NCBI GenBank assembly: GCA_910586375.1
Contig: CAJUIE010000014.1
Coordinates: forward strand, 1-21,699
Direction of reading: 5' to 3'
Length of the DNA stretch: 21,699 nucleotides
Origin: an uncultured Alistipes sp.
GTDB lineage: Bacteria; Bacteroidota; Bacteroidia; Bacteroidales; Rikenellaceae
Made by a program: the position numbers and the translations under genes. This document shows, piece by piece, positions 1 to 8,847 of the stretch. Position 1 is the stretch's first letter, and every line of letters begins with the position of its first letter. The notes under the pieces are model-generated. The model was not told the origin of the DNA. It worked only from the letters and a program-made list of their open reading frames with translations, and ran no database searches.

Positions 1-1158
1 GTATGATTCACCGGCCAATTTGGCAATCATTTCTTTATCTCCGTCCTTTCTATCATGCCAGCGTCCGGCAAGTATTGCGGGTATCAAGTCCCGAATGTTT
101 TCGGGTTTTGCCCATTCGGGGCGTGTAAGGTCGAATTTTAATTGTCTCCGCAGAATCGTTATGTTTCGAACGGTTTCTTTTGATAACTGGTTTGCGTATT
201 CGCGTTGTATGCCGCTCGATTTTAATGCTTCGATAAATTTTTCTCGGTCGATTTCCGGCAGAGAGATCAATTCATTTACTTTCGGAACTTCGGCAATATT
301 GGTCGCGTAAATGATTCGATGACCTTTCTGTGTAGCATAGATATGATTTTTGCTGCCGACATTGGTGATAAAGATCAAATTATCATATTCCTCAATCAAG
401 CGCTCCAAAATATCTTCATCTTCAACAACAAGACATCTGTCTTGCAATTCCGTAGTTTGAGGATGGCGCAAAATGCAGGCGACGGCAAAAGCTGTAGATT
501 CCTCCTGCGCCATAGATTGAATGATGGATATGGATGGCTGTTGTAGATTTTGGTAGATTTTTTGCTGTTCCTCTTCACGTCCGCCAAGAAGTATGTCGGG
601 GCTTAAAACTATTTTTGGTCCGGTTGCCCATTTTTGCCAAAAAGTATCGATTGAGCGAACTTTATTGAGCGGTTGGCGATGCAAATATTCGGCAAACCAT
701 AATGCGACAGCCGGGCACAACGACAACCAGTCTTCCAATTCGACTGCCGTTAAAACGATGACATTTTTCCAGATATGCGTGTCGTTTTTTTCTTGTGCCC
801 ATTTTGCCGCTCCATCCCAGATGCGAGGAGTTACGAAAACATAGGTCGCCGACTGTTTCTCAAAACCTAAAGCGTCTTTCGTCCTTTTGTCATAATCTTC
901 ATTGGCTTTGTTTTTTGTGTCCGCATTGGTTCCGCATTCCCATAGAGATAGCCCGGATTCGATGCTATAAACAGATTCTGGAGTTTCGAGAATTCCATCC
1001 CAGCCGGTCAGATGCACGGCATCTCCTGACGGAAATCGGATTTGAGTTATATTCGACGCTGTTGCCCGGATTAGTCGAGCAACCAACTCTGGCAAGACGC
1101 TTTGAGCCTCTCGTCTATCTGCCCATTGTTTGATATCTGTCGAGGTAATCCACTTCAT
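1..1158 (-). CDS. Large Mrr/Cap4-like nuclease protein with degenerate NTPase-like region, 5' part only (cut by window edge)
   Basis: Reading the minus strand from ATG at 1158 gives 386 codons without a stop to base 1, so the C-terminus lies outside the window. Residues about 1-165 resemble a PD-(D/E)XK nuclease of the Mrr/Cap4 kind: an N-terminal helix-rich part (MKWITSTDIKQWADRREAQ), then GWDG (D54), then LWECGTNAD (E74) with K82 nearby, then the strand YVFVTPRIW. Residues about 186-300 start with SPDILLGGREEE, as in proteins where a nuclease precedes a STAND/AAA-type NTPase, but no GxxxxGK[ST] is seen. The N-terminal nuclease plus P-loop-like layout recalls Avs-type antiviral proteins. That link is an inference, and a different large restriction-like protein remains possible. 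It has its own promoter region and sits downstream of the type III RM/PIN operon in the same orientation. Confidence 0.75.
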   Translation of the reverse strand, partial: MKWITSTDIKQWADRREAQSVLPELVARLIRATASNITQIRFPSGDAVHLTGWDGILETPESVYSIESGLSLWECGTNADTKNKANEDYDKRTKDALGFEKQSATYVFVTPRIWDGAAKWAQEKNDTHIWKNVIVLTAVELEDWLSLCPAVALWFAEYLHRQPLNKVRSIDTFWQKWATGPKIVLSPDILLGGREEEQQKIYQNLQQPSISIIQSMAQEESTAFAVACILRHPQTTELQDRCLVVEDEDILERLIEEYDNLIFITNVGSKNHIYATQKGHRIIYATNIAEVPKVNELISLPEIDREKFIEALKSSGIQREYANQLSKETVRNITILRRQLKFDLTRPEWAKPENIRDLIPAILAGRWHDRKDGDKEMIAKLAGESY

Positions 1159-1419
1159 TTTAGAGCCGGGTTTCACTTGTTAATGATATTTGCCATAAAG
1201 ATATGAATAAACACGGGCAAAAGCAAGTCTGCTTGCACTTTACTGAGTGGAGTATCTTGGGTGAGATCAAATAATAATGGCAGTTGGGAATAAGTTCTTC
1301 TTATTCGCGCAGATACATAACGGATAAGGTGTTTACGATAATTATGTGATCTGAACTCATTCTGGGATAGGGTATATGTGATTATCGAAATAAATTAATA
1401 AAAAAGACATTGAATGATA
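1159..1419. other. Intergenic region between PIN gene and edge nuclease gene
   Basis: This AT-rich gap of 261 nt has no convincing ORF. It holds a small hairpin, GAATAAG/CTTATTC at 1288-1306 with a 5-nt loop, which could slow transcription coming from the PIN gene but has no T-run after it on the minus strand. Next come a short GCAAG/CTTGC hairpin near 1223-1236 and then the 23-bp element at 1185-1207. Confidence 0.6.
1185..1207 (-). promoter_or_regulatory. Shared 23-bp promoter/operator element, copy 1
   Basis: The plus-strand string beginning GATATTTGCCATAAAG is identical over 23 bp to 8848-8870. On the minus strand it contains TATCTTTA (1196-1203), close to the Bacteroidetes -7 box TAnnTTTG. 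TTGC lies 19 bp upstream as a possible -33 box. Transcription would start about 30 nt before the nuclease ATG at 1158. The element is also an imperfect inverted repeat (ATAT near both ends), so it may be an operator as well as a promoter. The exact repetition is seen; the role is inferred. Confidence 0.6.
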
Positions 1420-3483
1420 TTATTGTTTAAATCCAAGTTCTTTTTCCAATTGAGTTTTCATTAAGATTAGTTCTTGCAATTCTTCTGGCGAATATGCAAA
1501 TTGTTCATTAAGAATCAATCGATAATCGTCTGCTTTTAATTTTATGTACTCAATAAGATTAATGTTTTTTCCGCATATCATCATATATATATTAGGGACA
1601 ATCCATAATGGTATGCCCATAAAATATGTCCACATTTCCATTTTATCCCAGCCCACTTTCGCTATTAATACTATCCAACCTATGAGTAATAACATTTCAA
1701 ATAGGCATATTAAAGTCTTATATAGCGAATACCTTGTATTAACTTTCCTATCAATAGTTATTTTTATACGTTGATATTTATCTATTTCTCGACCGATATT
1801 TTGCAGTCTTTCCATCTTGGCATCCGTCATATACTTATTGAGTATCTGTACAGATTCGTGCCTAATTTGAGCGATCAATTGCTCATTAAGTATTTGTTGC
1901 TCTAATCGTTCCTGCTCTTTTGCCTCGAGTTTTTGTTCAAATTCCTGTTCTATTTTTTCCTTTGCAAAAGTTTTAGCATTTAATTGTGTATGGTCGTTGA
2001 TAATTCCTTCAAATTTTATAGAAACCATTTCTTCTAAGATGGTTTCTTGTCGAATGAAATCTTCTGTAATCTCACTAATACCAGCCATTATAGTTTGCAA
2101 GTTGTCTGGAGATATAACAGATTCATTTTGGGGAATATTCAAGAAACTAACAAAGCTTTTAAAATCATCGTTAGTTCGAGATACATATTTTAGTAACAAA
2201 CCCAACCATTGGCTTGGTAATAATGTTATAGGTTGATTGGTAGAATGATTTTTATCCCAAGTTTGCAATTTTTGATCACTTGTAACGAAATAATATTTGG
2301 TATCGGATATAGAAATATTATTATTCTTTCGAGCCACTTCTATCCAATACATATTTAGAGCATCTGTAAAATGCGATTGTGCTTTATTTGTTTGTTTTAT
2401 TGCTTTAATCTCGTCGGCATATTTTTGAGCAGTATCAATGTCTTCTTTCTCATCAAATGGAACCTGATAGTCCTCTTCTATATCATATATAGATAAAAGG
2501 TTTTTATATTGTCCGAGGATGTAATTTTTGAATAAATCAAAACCGTATGCTAATCGTCCATTTCTCCATCCGTGATAAAACTGGTAGAAACCTTCACCTC
2601 TTGCATAACGTTTAAATGCGTTCGGGGAAATTCTACCAAACGGAGTTGAACGATTTAATAAATTCAAATGGTAGTCAATAGTATCTATAAACTCTTGTTT
2701 TGTGAATTTGGATATCATCAATTTTAGTCCATTTTCTTTGCATTTTTTTATGAATGATAAGGCTCTTCGTTTTCTCACTTCGCCATTGATTCCAAGGGCT
2801 CGGTATATTAGTGCATTATCTAAATAGAAAACTTTATTGCGTAATGACTTTGTTAATACTTGTTCTGATGAATTATTTACGATTACTGCATATTCAACAC
2901 AATAACTTATCAACTTGAATAAATCTTTATTTTTATTTTCATCATCCCATTTAAGGAATTGATTAATAATATCTATCTCTTCATCTGAAAAAGAGCAAAC
3001 ATCCACATCCTTAAATTTTCCATCTGTAGGATTGATAACCTGTTGATATGATGATATATTTGTATTTAATAATGTATATAGATATCTATTAATAATATCC
3101 CTAAATTCCTCTTTATTAACATTTAGAGTAACCCCAGTTTCAATATATCGTTCAATCGCTTCATTTATACTTTGAGAAGAACGTCCAGATAAGGTCTGAT
3201 ATCGTTTTTCTATCAAATTATATTTTATATTATCACGAGGAGTGCCTAATACTTCAACAAAGTATTCATGATCTTTAACAATCCTCTTAATCTCATCATC
3301 TGCAAAAGTTAAATCTAACTGATCCTCGATCGCATTAGCGATTTCTGCAATGCTCATTAATGTGTTGCTATTATTTACGAACACTGCTTCTACAAACTTT
3401 CTCCTAATTGTATCCGTTGTCCGCTGCGTCATTTCATCTGCATAAATTATAGCCGATGTGCGAACTATATTTCTAATATTCAT
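1420..3483 (-). CDS. PIN-like nuclease with coiled coil and C-terminal transmembrane hairpin
   Basis: 687 residues, no family recognised over the full length. Residues about 25-75 may form a winged helix. Residues about 218-415 look like a PIN-like RNase domain: VFYLDNALIYRALGI (D222), KFTKQEFID (E264), HFTDALNMYW (D374) and YYFVTSDQKL (D403) supply the acidic residues in the usual order. A Glu/Lys/Gln-rich coiled coil covers about 505-580, followed by two hydrophobic segments at about 588-608 and 617-637 and a short charged tail. This suggests a membrane-anchored ribonuclease with the catalytic part in the cytoplasm. The gene starts 24 nt after res with no Shine-Dalgarno, so it probably belongs to the mod-res transcript. 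It is strikingly AT-rich compared with res, a sign of separate acquisition. The PIN call is from motifs; a defence role is inferred from context. Confidence 0.75.
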   Translation of the reverse strand: MNIRNIVRTSAIIYADEMTQRTTDTIRRKFVEAVFVNNSNTLMSIAEIANAIEDQLDLTFADDEIKRIVKDHEYFVEVLGTPRDNIKYNLIEKRYQTLSGRSSQSINEAIERYIETGVTLNVNKEEFRDIINRYLYTLLNTNISSYQQVINPTDGKFKDVDVCSFSDEEIDIINQFLKWDDENKNKDLFKLISYCVEYAVIVNNSSEQVLTKSLRNKVFYLDNALIYRALGINGEVRKRRALSFIKKCKENGLKLMISKFTKQEFIDTIDYHLNLLNRSTPFGRISPNAFKRYARGEGFYQFYHGWRNGRLAYGFDLFKNYILGQYKNLLSIYDIEEDYQVPFDEKEDIDTAQKYADEIKAIKQTNKAQSHFTDALNMYWIEVARKNNNISISDTKYYFVTSDQKLQTWDKNHSTNQPITLLPSQWLGLLLKYVSRTNDDFKSFVSFLNIPQNESVISPDNLQTIMAGISEITEDFIRQETILEEMVSIKFEGIINDHTQLNAKTFAKEKIEQEFEQKLEAKEQERLEQQILNEQLIAQIRHESVQILNKYMTDAKMERLQNIGREIDKYQRIKITIDRKVNTRYSLYKTLICLFEMLLLIGWIVLIAKVGWDKMEMWTYFMGIPLWIVPNIYMMICGKNINLIEYIKLKADDYRLILNEQFAYSPEELQELILMKTQLEKELGFKQ

Positions 3484-3507
3484 AATATTTTGTATTTTAA
3501 GTAAATT

Positions 3508-6147
3508 TTACATCTCCTTTAACCTTTCCAGCAACTCCCCGACGGTAATCGCACCGTCCATCTGCTGTTTGTCGAAGACCATGAAATAGCGATACTGTTC
3601 GCCGGCTTTGTTCGCCCAAGTAGTTCCGAGTTCCACCTTGTTGCGGCTGTCGGAATTATCCAATTGATCGCCCTTGGTTTCAACGAGAACCGTCATGCCG
3701 CTTTTGAGCCGCACGATGAAATCGGGATAGTGGTTGATATAACCGCTTATGCCGAATCCCACGCCTCGTTCGGGATTGCGATGCCAGAACAAGACGTTTT
3801 CGAGGGCCGCTACGGCATTTATGACCTTATACTCCCAATCGTTCATGTCGCCCTCTTCGGTGTACAACCCCTTCGACAACCCTTTTGAGATGGTACGCAA
3901 AGTCATCGTTTCAGGCAGTTTGTAGCGCGGTTCGCATTTGATCTGTCCCGTGTCGAGCCATTTTTTGAATACCTCTTTCTGATGTTTGCCCAGCAGTTCG
4001 CCGATCTTGTTGCGTATGGCTGCCGTAGTTTGAGGTTCGTATGTATATAAATCGGCAATCTGCTCGGAATCGAAATCCTTGATTGCGTCCTTGATATAGC
4101 GGGCGATTTGCGGTTCGGCGATTTCGTCGAACCGGATGTTTTTGGCAATCGCTGCCGCCAGCTGCTCTTTCTTCGCTTCGGGCGGCAAAGAGATGAAATG
4201 TTCCTTAATTACTGCCAGCTGTTTGCTTGACAGATTGAATCGTTCGGGGCGGTATTCGTCGTTGCCGACTTTCGCCAGATCGACTCGCACGGCCTCGACA
4301 TCCGCCCGTGTGAAGTCGATGTTGTGGTCTTGTTTGTCCAGATCGAAACCTTCGTTCAGCATCGATTTCTCCAACTGGACATATGCTCCTTCCTCCTCGA
4401 ATATCGAGCCTTGATTTACGCGCTTGACGAATATCGGAAGAACGATTTTCGCCGCTTCCTCTCTGAAAAATTCCTTTATCGGATATTGGTCTACCATATC
4501 TTTCAGGTCATTGGGTATGCCGTCGTCGTGTTTGGCGGCAGCTTCCATTTGTTTGTCGTAGTTCTCGCTCTCCTGCCGTGCAAAAGTTTCCAGTTCAGAG
4601 GTTGTTCGGGGCATCAGATTGCTGATGGCTTCCTTAATCGCTTCGGAGTCTATTTCCGGTAAATCGTCCGTCTCTCCAGCTGTCGGGACAGCGGGTTCTT
4701 TCGGCTGTTCTTCGGGATTGTCGAATAGCCCGATTGAGTTGTTCGGTTGCGGCTGTGCTTCGGCTGGGACAACTTCGGCCACCCGATAGTCTTTCTTACT
4801 GAATCCGGCACGGTTCAGGCTGTCGATGATGTTCTCGATTGTCGCGCGAAAATCGTCCGACGAGGTAAAGACATAGGAGAGGTTCAGCAAATCGTCCCGG
4901 TGCTTGGTCGTATAAGGTAGTCGCAGCACACGGCCGAGAATCTGCTCGACATCCACGCGCGATGACTTGTTGGCCAGCGACGCAAGAATATAAGCAAACG
5001 GGCAATCCCACCCCTCTTTCAACGCATTGACCGTAATGATATAACGCACCGGACAGTCGCGGGACAACAGGTCGGTGTTTTTGATTTCGTCCTTGCTGGC
5101 CGTCTTGATTTTTATCTGCTCTTCGGGAATCCCGATATCGGTCAGTTGCTTCTTTATCTTGTCGAACGTAATGTTGTCGTCGGCCGTTTTCGGTTGGGCC
5201 TGAAACAGCACGATGGGGCGGATGTAGCGTCCGCCGTCGGCTTCCAGCGCAATGGCTTTCTGCTCCAAGCTGCGTTGCAGGTTGATGGCGCTCGTTATGA
5301 CGTCGGAGGTCGAACGGTGGTTGTAGACGATGACCGGCAGCTTCACCATGTTGGCCCGTTTGAGTTTCATGGCATCCACGAAACTGATGATGTTGCTCTT
5401 CTTGCGGGGTGTCGCCGTCAGGTCGAGGATGAAACACGGGTTGATCGCTTTGAGCATATCTACCCGCAGGTCGGCCTCGAAGTTGTGGCTTTCGTCGATG
5501 ATGACGACCGGATTCAGATACGACAGCACCTGAATCAATCCCGTTTCGTCCGAACCCTTCACACGCTTGGTCATCGTGTCGTATAGTTTGGCATACTCCG
5601 CCAGATTCTCGTTTTCGCGATAGACTCGTCGTCCGTCTTTGTTGTTCGCAGCGAACGACTGCACGCTCAATACGAAGATGGTCAGCTGTTCGCGGATTTC
5701 GGTCGGACTGATGCCGTGCCCGAACAATGCCGACTCCTTATCGATTACGCGTACTGCGTTCCCGAAATGGCTGTCTATCTTTTGCCGGTAGGGATGCGAC
5801 GGGTCGTTGAGATTCTTGTAAGTCTGTTTCAGAATCGTGTCGGAGGGGACGAACCACGCCACGACTTTCGGTTTCTCCGTCGGCTGCTTCTCGAAAATCG
5901 TCCGCAGCGCATTGCAGGCTATGAAGGTCTTTCCTCCAGCGGTCGGAACCTTTACCGTCACGTGGGGCACGCTCGTCACGCTATTGTCGTAAGGACGCAA
6001 GTAGGCGTGGTCGAGCGATGCCAACGACACGCCTTTGTCGCCCCAGAAGTTGTTGAACGCCACGTCCAGTCGTCCGTCTTTCTCCAGCCGTTCGATGAAC
6101 AGCCCGAGGTCGGCAATTACTTCGCGTTGATATTGTTTGAGCTCCAT
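3508..6147 (-). CDS. res: Type III restriction endonuclease subunit Res (SF2 helicase-nuclease)
   Basis: 879 residues, a normal length for Res. The SF2 helicase core shows Walker A VPTAGGKT (about 67-74), a DEAD-like box IIDESH (216-221), motif III TATPR (244-248) and motif VI EQILGRVLR (401-409). The C-terminal nuclease has PDFIVR (PD at about 808-809) followed by VETKGD (E823, K825), the PD-(D/E)XK arrangement of type III Res proteins. In this family Res pairs with Mod, uses ATP hydrolysis to communicate along DNA and cuts beside the unmethylated recognition site. All visible catalytic motifs are intact, so it should be active. It begins 3 nt after the mod stop, consistent with translational coupling. 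An Asp/Glu/Pro-rich linker near 460-500 separates helicase and C-terminal parts. Confidence 0.95.
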   Translation of the reverse strand: MELKQYQREVIADLGLFIERLEKDGRLDVAFNNFWGDKGVSLASLDHAYLRPYDNSVTSVPHVTVKVPTAGGKTFIACNALRTIFEKQPTEKPKVVAWFVPSDTILKQTYKNLNDPSHPYRQKIDSHFGNAVRVIDKESALFGHGISPTEIREQLTIFVLSVQSFAANNKDGRRVYRENENLAEYAKLYDTMTKRVKGSDETGLIQVLSYLNPVVIIDESHNFEADLRVDMLKAINPCFILDLTATPRKKSNIISFVDAMKLKRANMVKLPVIVYNHRSTSDVITSAINLQRSLEQKAIALEADGGRYIRPIVLFQAQPKTADDNITFDKIKKQLTDIGIPEEQIKIKTASKDEIKNTDLLSRDCPVRYIITVNALKEGWDCPFAYILASLANKSSRVDVEQILGRVLRLPYTTKHRDDLLNLSYVFTSSDDFRATIENIIDSLNRAGFSKKDYRVAEVVPAEAQPQPNNSIGLFDNPEEQPKEPAVPTAGETDDLPEIDSEAIKEAISNLMPRTTSELETFARQESENYDKQMEAAAKHDDGIPNDLKDMVDQYPIKEFFREEAAKIVLPIFVKRVNQGSIFEEEGAYVQLEKSMLNEGFDLDKQDHNIDFTRADVEAVRVDLAKVGNDEYRPERFNLSSKQLAVIKEHFISLPPEAKKEQLAAAIAKNIRFDEIAEPQIARYIKDAIKDFDSEQIADLYTYEPQTTAAIRNKIGELLGKHQKEVFKKWLDTGQIKCEPRYKLPETMTLRTISKGLSKGLYTEEGDMNDWEYKVINAVAALENVLFWHRNPERGVGFGISGYINHYPDFIVRLKSGMTVLVETKGDQLDNSDSRNKVELGTTWANKAGEQYRYFMVFDKQQMDGAITVGELLERLKEM

Positions 6148-6150
6148 AGT

Positions 6151-7755
6151 CTAAAATCGTTTGATGTCGCGGGGAATCTTCTTGAAAACGATGTTTTTCG
6201 CCGCCATGTCTTCTTTCGACAGCGTACAGACATCGGCGTAGATGACATACTGTTCGGCTCGCTCCGTCACGATATGCAGCGTGTCGATGCCGAGCGTCGT
6301 CAGACGGTCACGTTCGTAGTAGAAATAATAACCCGTGGCGTTATGGGTGTCCAGCAGGTATTTCGACACTTCGGTGCGCTTGCGCTCCAAATGCCGTTTG
6401 GTCTCGGTGTAGTAGATGTATTCGCGAATCTTCTCCTCGCCGATATGCTCGTTGAGGTTTTTCTCTTCGTCGAACATCGGTTCTCCCAATTCGTAGTAAT
6501 CGAACGCTCCGCCCGTACCGGCTGTTGCATTTTTACCCTCGCCATAACCGCGCATGACCCGACGCACTCGCTCGGCGGTAATGCTTTCGGCATAATCCTC
6601 CATCTCCACAAGGATAAATTTGCGGTTGCCGCCGTCTCTCTTGTTCAGATTCAGCACTGCATGGGCCGTCGTTCCCGAACCGGCAAAGGAGTCTAAAACT
6701 ATATAGTCTTTAGTGGAATCTCCATTAAAAACCCACGATAATAAATATTGTATTAACTCTTGAGGCTTTGGATTGTTAAATAATTTCTGTCCAAATATAG
6801 AAACGAGTTCGCTTGTCCCGTCTTGATTATACGGTCCAACTAAAATAGATATAGGCTTTCCTAATCGAGTAATTCCTTGTTCATTCTTTAAATATTGTTT
6901 AAAACGGACACTCCATTTCCCATTCGTTTCGTTAAAAACCACTTCTTTGTTTTCAATTGCCTTATACAAACGAGACTTTTCCCATATCCACTGTTTATCT
7001 GGCCATATTTCATTACCGTTATAGTATACAGGATAAACAAGATTTGCACGATCATCTTTGCTTTTAGTCGCCAATGGTTGCGTAATATATCCCCCTCGAA
7101 TGGGATACTTTTCATCCTTTAGTTTATATTTTTTAATTTCTTCGTTTGATAATGGAGCTGCAACCGACTCTATGGGCGTTTTAGAATAGCATATAATGTA
7201 TTCGTGGACATTGCCAACTCCTTTTGTCAAAGCCCCGGGACCATATTTATTTTTCCAGATTAATTTATGAATAAAACATTGCTTGCCAAATATTTCATCC
7301 ATTATAAGGTGTAAATATTTTTCTTCATTATCATCCACGGAAATGAAGATCGCTCCATCCTCCGCCAGCAACTTGTGCAGCAGTTTCAGGCGCGGATACA
7401 TCATGCAGAGCCACTTGTCGTGGCGGCTCAAATCCTCTCCCTGCTTGCCGACGACCTCACCCAACCATTTCTTGATCTTCGGGTCGTTCACATTGTCGTT
7501 GTAAACCCACTTTTCGTTGCCCGTGTTGTACGGCGGATCGATATAGATGCACCTCACACGACCTTCGTACTCGGGCAGCAGCGATTTCAACGCCTCCAAG
7601 TTGTCGCCGTGTATGATTTTGTTGCCGCTGTTCGTCAGCGACCGGTCGCCTTCATCCTCCGACCGAAATCCGTATTGGTGTTCCAGCACCCGATACGGCA
7701 CCTCGTGATGATGATTCACAACCTTATCTTTTCCTATCCAAGTCAGTGTAGGCAT
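6151..7755 (-). CDS. mod: Type III DNA methyltransferase subunit Mod (adenine-N6, beta class)
   Basis: 534 residues. Motif IV DPPYNTGNEKW (73-76 for DPPY) comes before motif I DSFAGSGTT (355-363), the beta-class order typical of type III Mod. It is expected to transfer methyl from S-adenosylmethionine to adenine on one strand of an asymmetric site and to supply sequence recognition to the Res complex. The central target recognition part (about residues 142-355, bases about 6690-7330) is visibly AT-rich and codes with different preferences from the two ends, whose base use matches res. This suggests exchange of the recognition domain. The gene starts 2 nt after the stop of the upstream membrane protein. 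No simple-sequence repeat tract for phase variation is seen in the coding region or at its start. Confidence 0.93.
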   Translation of the reverse strand: MPTLTWIGKDKVVNHHHEVPYRVLEHQYGFRSEDEGDRSLTNSGNKIIHGDNLEALKSLLPEYEGRVRCIYIDPPYNTGNEKWVYNDNVNDPKIKKWLGEVVGKQGEDLSRHDKWLCMMYPRLKLLHKLLAEDGAIFISVDDNEEKYLHLIMDEIFGKQCFIHKLIWKNKYGPGALTKGVGNVHEYIICYSKTPIESVAAPLSNEEIKKYKLKDEKYPIRGGYITQPLATKSKDDRANLVYPVYYNGNEIWPDKQWIWEKSRLYKAIENKEVVFNETNGKWSVRFKQYLKNEQGITRLGKPISILVGPYNQDGTSELVSIFGQKLFNNPKPQELIQYLLSWVFNGDSTKDYIVLDSFAGSGTTAHAVLNLNKRDGGNRKFILVEMEDYAESITAERVRRVMRGYGEGKNATAGTGGAFDYYELGEPMFDEEKNLNEHIGEEKIREYIYYTETKRHLERKRTEVSKYLLDTHNATGYYFYYERDRLTTLGIDTLHIVTERAEQYVIYADVCTLSKEDMAAKNIVFKKIPRDIKRF

Positions 7756-7757
7756 AG

Positions 7758-8636
7758 TTATTCAAGTATTTGATTGATTCGACGCTCTTCGTACCGTAAT
7801 ACATTCTCGGTGCATGCTATCAATTCGTATTTTCTTGCGTGGATAATACCGAACTTTTGATAATGCTCCCCCAACAATTCGTAGAACTTCGACAAGAATT
7901 CCGTATCTCTTGGGTTTAGAGTCATTACTTTGGACAATATGCTGTTTTTTAAATAATAATTTTGAGTTTCGGTATCTAACATTGCTGACGATGTAATCGC
8001 ATCATACGAACTTTTTGCATATAAAATAACAGTATCGTTAGGCATTCCAAATACATTGGGTTCGGGCTTTTTTGTTAGATCTGGTAATATTGATGTAAAG
8101 AATATGGAATCATTAATCAGACAGCCAAATTCTATTAAAATTCGTTTCAAGCAACTATTATATTCTTGCTCTTCTTGTGATAATTCATTTCGTAAAAAAT
8201 AGAGAGAGGAACTATTTGTCTGAAATTCAATATTACGATTGAGAGACAACAGTGACATTTGCGCCTCCTCGTATTTACCTTGCTGCAATTTATACAATGC
8301 GATTGAAAGGTTCTGCATATCCAACATATTATAGTTGCCAATCACTTGTTGTCGTAAATTGTCGAGCCAAGTTTGTTGTTGAGTATATTTAATGGTCTTG
8401 ATTTGATATTCTCGTAGTGCCGCATTCTCTTTCAATGTGTAGTGAAGAACTATCAAAACTATGATGCCTCCTAATATATTACCGGCAACATTGCCCCAGA
8501 ATCCAATCCATTCACTGGGCAGACCAACTGTTGGCAACCAATGAGCTATCGGATTGTTGCTATATAATATAAGATTAACAATTATAGGTGTGGCTATAAT
8601 TGCAAATAAAATGATGATATAATGTTTGATTTTCAT
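7758..8636 (-). CDS. Two-TM membrane protein of unknown function in RM operon
   Basis: 292 residues from MKIKHYIIIL. This start is chosen because its ATG overlaps the TGA of the upstream XRE gene (ATGA), while the longer open frame merely runs through that gene. Hydrophobic segments lie at about 5-25 and 44-67; the second contains WIGFWGNVAGNILGGIIVL, a glycine-rich TM type often seen at the N-terminus of uncharacterised proteins of mobile elements. The remaining 220 residues are probably cytoplasmic, largely helical and without recognised catalytic motifs. The gene ends 2 nt before mod, so it is likely co-translated with the methyltransferase. It is AT-rich like the PIN gene. Not recognised as a known RM component; possible roles are a sensor, an anchor for the RM/PIN complex, or an independent toxin-like effector. 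None of these is shown by the sequence. Confidence 0.75.
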   Translation of the reverse strand: MKIKHYIIILFAIIATPIIVNLILYSNNPIAHWLPTVGLPSEWIGFWGNVAGNILGGIIVLIVLHYTLKENAALREYQIKTIKYTQQQTWLDNLRQQVIGNYNMLDMQNLSIALYKLQQGKYEEAQMSLLSLNRNIEFQTNSSSLYFLRNELSQEEQEYNSCLKRILIEFGCLINDSIFFTSILPDLTKKPEPNVFGMPNDTVILYAKSSYDAITSSAMLDTETQNYYLKNSILSKVMTLNPRDTEFLSKFYELLGEHYQKFGIIHARKYELIACTENVLRYEERRINQILE

Positions 8637-8836
8637 ATTTCTTTTCCGATTAAATCTTTCGGGGCAACTTGAAGAATTCTTGCGATTTCGAACAGCTGTT
8701 CGAGGCTGGGTTGGCGGCGGTTGCAGGCATAGGCGTTGACTATGCTGAAACTCTTGCCGAGTTTTTCGGCCAGCCAAGTCTGTTTGATGCCTTTCTCTTC
8801 AAGGACTTCTTTTATTCGATTCATGTGTGCAGACAT
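8633..8836 (-). CDS. XRE-family HTH regulator, first gene of the cargo operon
   Basis: 67 residues, a single Cro/CI-type helix-turn-helix: IKQTWLAEKLGKSFSIVN followed by ACNRRQPSLEQLFEIARIL. There is no extra domain, typical of small autoregulators and RM controller (C) proteins. Starts at 8836 (MSAHMNRIKE) or 8824 (MNRIKE) are both possible; no strong ribosome site decides between them. Its stop overlaps the start of the membrane protein gene. It probably represses or times expression of the whole operon and may act at the 23-bp element just upstream, which is repeated before the edge nuclease gene. Confidence 0.88.
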   Translation of the reverse strand: MSAHMNRIKEVLEEKGIKQTWLAEKLGKSFSIVNAYACNRRQPSLEQLFEIARILQVAPKDLIGKEI

Positions 8837-8847
8837 CTTATTCGGTC

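Noticed and set aside
1..1133. Plus-strand short open frames in the first 1.1 kb
   Set aside because: They lie opposite one continuous 386-codon minus-strand frame with a clear nuclease signature and have no domain of their own.
4796..5437. 213-codon minus-strand open frame inside res
   Set aside because: It lies in another frame of res, whose helicase motifs are continuous through this region, and its product is low-complexity with no domain.
8637..8777. 47-residue N-terminal extension of the two-TM protein
   Set aside because: It is the XRE gene read in another frame.
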